This document shows positions 61,401 through 64,000 of a stretch of 64,000 bases of DNA, piece after piece. This stretch comes from Lineus longissimus. Lineage: Eukaryota > Nemertea > Pilidiophora > Heteronemertea > Lineidae. The notes under the pieces were generated by a model. It did no database searches. It was given only the letters and a program-made list of their open reading frames with translations, and was not told the DNA's origin. Numbering within the stretch: the stretch's first letter is position 1; each line of letters opens with the position of its first letter. The DNA is taken from assembly GCF_910592395.1 (NCBI RefSeq), contig NC_088318.1, positions 11,346,349 through 11,410,348 on the forward strand, written 5' to 3'. A program made the position numbers and the translations under genes.

Positions 61401-64000
61401 ATCCAAAACTACCTGTATGTCTTACTTCTAAGATGTCGTACAAGGCGCTGCTGTTGTCTAGATTACACACTCGACAGCCCTTTCTCAACAGCTACTGAGC
61501 CAAGATCCATTTAAATATACGGGTGTATGCAATCTGCTCCTTATGAACCTTTGCGAATATAGACAAACATGTGTCGACCCTGACCTCACAATTCAACCAA
61601 AACAGATGTGATGCCAAACCAACACAAAACAAACACCAGTCATCAATTTAGCCAACCAACACGACAACGTCACATGCAGGCACAGGAAGGGACATTGTTC
61701 TGAATTTTTTCAGAAATGAAAAATTTGTTCCATTTCTAAAAGTTACCAGCTCACAGTGCAGCAGAAACATGGGAAACAATACAGTGCTTTTCGAGGCAAG
61801 TTGCAAGTAAATTTGATGACGAAACATTTCGAAGGAAGGATTTTCCTTGCACTTGATTTTTAGGTGCCAACGGAGAAATATACTGGGCAGACACCATTGG
61901 TTACACTTACACTTTCACCTACCCTAAAAGTCTGCAAGAAAGCAGTCTTTAGATTGGTTGTTATGCTAATGAGCAATGGCTCCCGACATGTGATCAAAGC
62001 CATGCCGGCGGTCATGTTGCGGACCATGTGGTGGGCAGCCATTCTCATACGGCCCTCTTCGGGGTCCAGGGCGAAATCCTTAAAGAGAGAGACATACATA
62101 TTCAGGTATCACACATTGGAATCTCAATTAGTGAACAACTCTGCCAAAAGGTTAACCTTTTCTAATCAGGACATGGACTTCGGTTTCAAAGTTCTCATTG
62201 ACTCAAATAGACCTCAGTTATCCAGACACTTCACTGTCAAGCCCAGCATTATTCTGTCCCAACTTCAGTGTGAGCAACAATGCAACTGATATTGCAACCA
62301 TCAACTACCTAAAGACCTGAGTACAAACCTTTTTGACAATCTGCTCACAGGTGGTCAGAGCGATTTTGATCGATCTCTCCACAACTGGTGGGAGGAGGTC
62401 TTGGACCGAACGCTCAATTGCTGGGCGGACATATTGCTTCAACTGTGGGTTGGTCTGGAATAGTGCGATCTGAAAAGCAAAATGTCAAAGGTCAAGGTTA
62501 AAAGATCTTTGTGTGATTCTAGAAGTGACAGAGAGCTGCATTGAAACAGTATATAATTGCTCAGAACTTCTGATCAGTCATGAAAATTCAGACCGTCCTA
62601 GTTAATGTTTTCATCAAAGCATAACATAGTAGAAGCAAGCAGACGCTCTGAAATATTGCTACAAATTGGCAGATAACTAGTCCAATGAACAGACGAATGT
62701 GAATAGACCAATTGGCTATTTCGCCGCTGACCTTGCAACTTTACTGCGCAACTTACTTGTTCGTTTATCACAATATGAGGAACGAGCCCGGTAAACGATG
62801 ACGTATTGATGTCCATGAACGTGAACTGAGGCTGTGGCGGTGCCGTCGCTGATGCGGATGTTGTTGTCGTTGCCACGCCAGAGCTCGAGACCACCGTGGA
62901 GACAGTCGGGGTCGTGATTGCCGTCATCATTCCGCCGGCGGAGAGGTTCATGTTACCAGCGATGTTGCCGGCCATTCCCGATGCGACAAGGGACGCGTTC
63001 AGTCCCGCTGAGAAGCTGTTGGTTCCCGACGGAGGCATCAGACCTGGAGGAATACATTTGATGAAGTGAAAACTCTCCTACCAGTGATATTTTTTCTTCA
63101 TCGTCAAAATGAATCTGCTCAGAGCCAAAATCAGTCATGAAAAGTCAGACCGTCCTAGTTAAAGTTTCATCACAGCAGAAATTTGGTTTTGTATATCAAT
63201 TCCAATCAACCTAGAGTAACAGTAAACTTGCCACCAAGAGCTAAGAAGAAAGGACAAAACCTCACATGTATGTAAGGACTCAGTGTGACAGCAGTATAGG
63301 TTTCTAGATGAGATTATTTAGCAGTTTGTGCTAAAGACTTACAACCAATCCAGATGGCAAACTGTATGGAACAAGGAGAAACTGCAACTGACTAATGCCT
63401 GTTAGAGGCAAACACAAACCGTCTAGAGCAACCTCATGTAGGAAGAAAATTATCAAAGAACCAATCTATGATTACCTGACGGTGGTAGGAGCGATGACTG
63501 CTGAGCACCGGCTGCTGTCGCTGCAGCAGCTGCGGCCGCCACAAGGGCAGCTGTCTGTGCTGCTGCCTGGTTGTCCTCCTGGAGAGTTGGCGTGGGCTCT
63601 TTGATCTTGCCTCGCGAGGAGAGCTGGTACTCTAACGTCGCTAGCTTGTCACGATTGCGTAGATAGCGTGGATTCTTTAGCGACTACAAGACAGGGAAAG
63701 TACGCGAATGACATTAATACAAGAGATAACTGGTTCGTTTGATAAATAGCAAGTAAAATGTCTGAATCAAGTCATCACAGGCAACGCCAAAATAAAAGCC
63801 TGTTTATTATCGAGTCAGCTGAAAGTTAAATGTAAACAGGTCAACCAGATTTAGCTCATGAGACACTCTTTCTTTCATGTATTCTTGACAAAATATCAGT
63901 CTTAACCTGTTACTACTCTTAGCCAACTCACAGTGGTAAAAGGATCAACAACAACAACATGCATAATCAATATTTCTCACACTCACATTGATGTCTAAGT
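52490..64000 (-). CDS. CNOT1: CNOT1, CCR4-NOT scaffold subunit, C-terminal half (runs off right edge)
   Basis: Twenty exons in transcript order: >64000-63987, 63683-63476, 63043-62757, 62469-62329, 62078-61923, 61374-61231, 60960-60691, 60437-60246, 60070-59807, 59513-59347, 59188-58960, 58642-58406, 58151-57988, 57670-57553, 57029-56928, 56516-56259, 56156-55907, 55677-55545, 55308-55174 and 52574-52490. All junctions keep frame, for ~1183 residues. Recognised stretches are [20 protein letters not shown] (CNOT9-binding region), [20 protein letters not shown] (connector region), [20 protein letters not shown], and in the Not1 homology domain [20 protein letters not shown] and [20 protein letters not shown]. 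The protein holds the CCR4-NOT deadenylase together in the cytoplasm and docks NOT2/NOT3 and CNOT9. A Gln/Pro-rich linker is at about 60700-60780 and an Ala-rich one at about 63500-63560. Ten introns carry snoRNA-like elements. Confidence 0.96.
56777..56848 (-). ncRNA. Intronic C/D box snoRNA candidate, copy 10 (type 2)
   Basis: Sense to CNOT1. Stem ATCTGCT/AGCAGAT, box C ATGATGA, box D CTGA; the D' position is degenerate (CTAA) and the guide reads CATTAGGACGGT. It shares AGATATGGGTT before box D with copies 5 and 6. 260 nt from the 3' splice site. Confidence 0.7.
57367..57436 (-). ncRNA. Intronic C/D box snoRNA candidate, copy 9 (type 1)
   Basis: Box C GTGATGA, D' CTGA preceded by AACTAGGACGGT, C'-like ATGACTGA, box D CTGA. 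Stem TCTGCA/GCAGA is weaker than in other copies. The segment before D (TTTAGTTC) is almost the same as in copy 8. Confidence 0.78.
57834..57903 (-). ncRNA. Intronic C/D box snoRNA candidate, copy 8 (type 1)
   Basis: Box C GTGATGA, guide AACTAGGACGGT directly before D' CTGA, ATGACTGA as C', box D CTGA. Nearest relative is copy 9 in the neighbouring intron. Confidence 0.78.
58246..58314 (-). ncRNA. Intronic C/D box snoRNA candidate, copy 7 (type 1)
   Basis: Stem ATCTGCT/AGCAGAT, box C GTGATGA, guide AACTAGGACGGT, D' CTGA, C' GTGACTGA, box D CTGA. 94 nt from the 3' splice site at 58151. Confidence 0.82.
58754..58826 (-). ncRNA. Intronic C/D box snoRNA candidate, copy 6 (type 2)
   Basis: Stem ATCTGCT/AGCAGAT, box C GTGATGA, box D CTGA. 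The D' position reads CTAA and the old guide is CACTAGGATGAT. CTACAGATATGGGTT precedes box D, identical to copy 5. Confidence 0.75.
59614..59685 (-). ncRNA. Intronic C/D box snoRNA candidate, copy 5 (type 2)
   Basis: Stem ATCTGCT/AGCAGAT, box C GTGATGA, box D CTGA. The D' position is CTCA and the 5' guide has drifted (TCTAAGATGGT). CTACAGATATGGGTT before box D is shared with copy 6. 100 nt from the 3' splice site. Confidence 0.75.
60567..60633 (-). ncRNA. Intronic C/D box snoRNA candidate, copy 4 (type 1)
   Basis: Stem TCTGCT/AGCAGA, box C GTGATGA, AACTAGGACGGT then D' CTGA, ATGACTGA, box D CTGA. The segment before D, TATAGGCT, is identical to copy 3. 129 nt from the 3' splice site. Confidence 0.84.
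61039..61105 (-). ncRNA. Intronic C/D box snoRNA candidate, copy 3 (type 1)
   Basis: Stem CTGCT/AGCAG, box C GTGATGA, AACTAGGACGGT then D' CTGA, ATGACTGA, box D CTGA. 78 nt from the 3' splice site at 60960, the spacing typical of intronic C/D snoRNAs. Confidence 0.84.
61531..61575 (-). pseudogene. Possible decayed copy of the intronic snoRNA element
   Basis: On the plus strand AATCTGCTCC and then GCGAATATAGAC line up with the left half of the type 2 element (AATCTGCTCAG...GCGAATTTAGAC). Neither box C nor a complete stem remains. Weak similarity, noted because it sits in a CNOT1 intron lacking an intact copy. Confidence 0.3.
62556..62625 (-). ncRNA. Intronic C/D box snoRNA candidate, copy 2 (type 1)
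   Basis: Box C TTGATGA, guide AACTAGGACGGT, D' CTGA, ATGACTGA, box D CTGA; the stem is shorter (TGCT/AGCA). The segment before D is TCAGAAGTT, unlike other copies. 86 nt from the 3' splice site. Confidence 0.78.
63113..63180 (-). ncRNA. Intronic C/D box snoRNA candidate, copy 1 (type 1)
   Basis: Stem TCTGCT/AGCAGA, box C GTGATGA, guide AACTAGGACGGT, D' CTGA, ATGACTGA, box D CTGA. 69 nt from the 3' splice site at 63043. Confidence 0.84.

Noticed and set aside
63684-63986. Possible further snoRNA copy near 63770-63785 (GTGATGA on the minus strand)
   Set aside because: A box C match exists but no box D with a pairing stem follows at the right distance.

Overview
The window is nuclear DNA of an animal, most likely a marine invertebrate bilaterian (a lophotrochozoan or an invertebrate deuterostome; I cannot separate these from sequence alone). 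The evidence is GT-AG introns of 0.1 to 4 kb, phase-matched exons of metazoan genes (multi-kringle protein, KIAA1143, EEPD1, CRAL-TRIO proteins, CNOT1), and a dense load of short non-autonomous DNA transposons, minisatellites and hairpins. Nothing bacterial, organellar or phage-like is present.

Layout. 1-2530 (minus): 5' part of a secreted multi-kringle gene with a signal-peptide exon and four kringle exons, continuing off the left edge. 3.7-4.4 kb: a 59-bp minisatellite. 5087-6014 (minus): a complete three-exon homologue of the uncharacterised protein KIAA1143. 9330-17973 (plus): a complete seven-exon EEPD1 homologue, a two-HhH plus endonuclease/exonuclease/phosphatase protein of 601 residues. 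18-23.5 kb: non-coding, with several tandem repeats and two MITEs. 23.5-47.7 kb: three paralogous CRAL-TRIO lipid-transfer genes (A plus, B minus, C minus), all complete and with nearly the same exon phases. About 12.7 kb of repeat-rich DNA separates B from C. 52490-64000 (minus): the C-terminal half of CNOT1, the scaffold of the CCR4-NOT deadenylase, in 20 exons, with a roughly 2.2-kb predicted 3' UTR.

The most striking signal is in the CNOT1 introns. Ten introns each hold one copy of a roughly 70-nt element, always in the sense orientation. Each has a terminal stem, box C (GTGATGA), a D' position, a C'-like box and box D (CTGA). This is the architecture of intronic C/D box snoRNAs. Seven copies share the same 11-12 nt guide directly 5' of box D', complementary to a conserved small-subunit rRNA segment. 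Three form a second subfamily with a decayed D' and a different conserved segment before box D. CNOT1 here therefore appears to be the host of an expanded snoRNA family with one copy per intron.

The genes otherwise look independent of one another. EEPD1 is a predicted DNA/fork-processing nuclease, CNOT1 works in mRNA decay, the CRAL-TRIO trio in lipid carriage, and the kringle protein is secreted. All exon boundaries were read by eye from splice consensus, reading-frame continuity and remembered homologues; none was confirmed with transcripts or searches.
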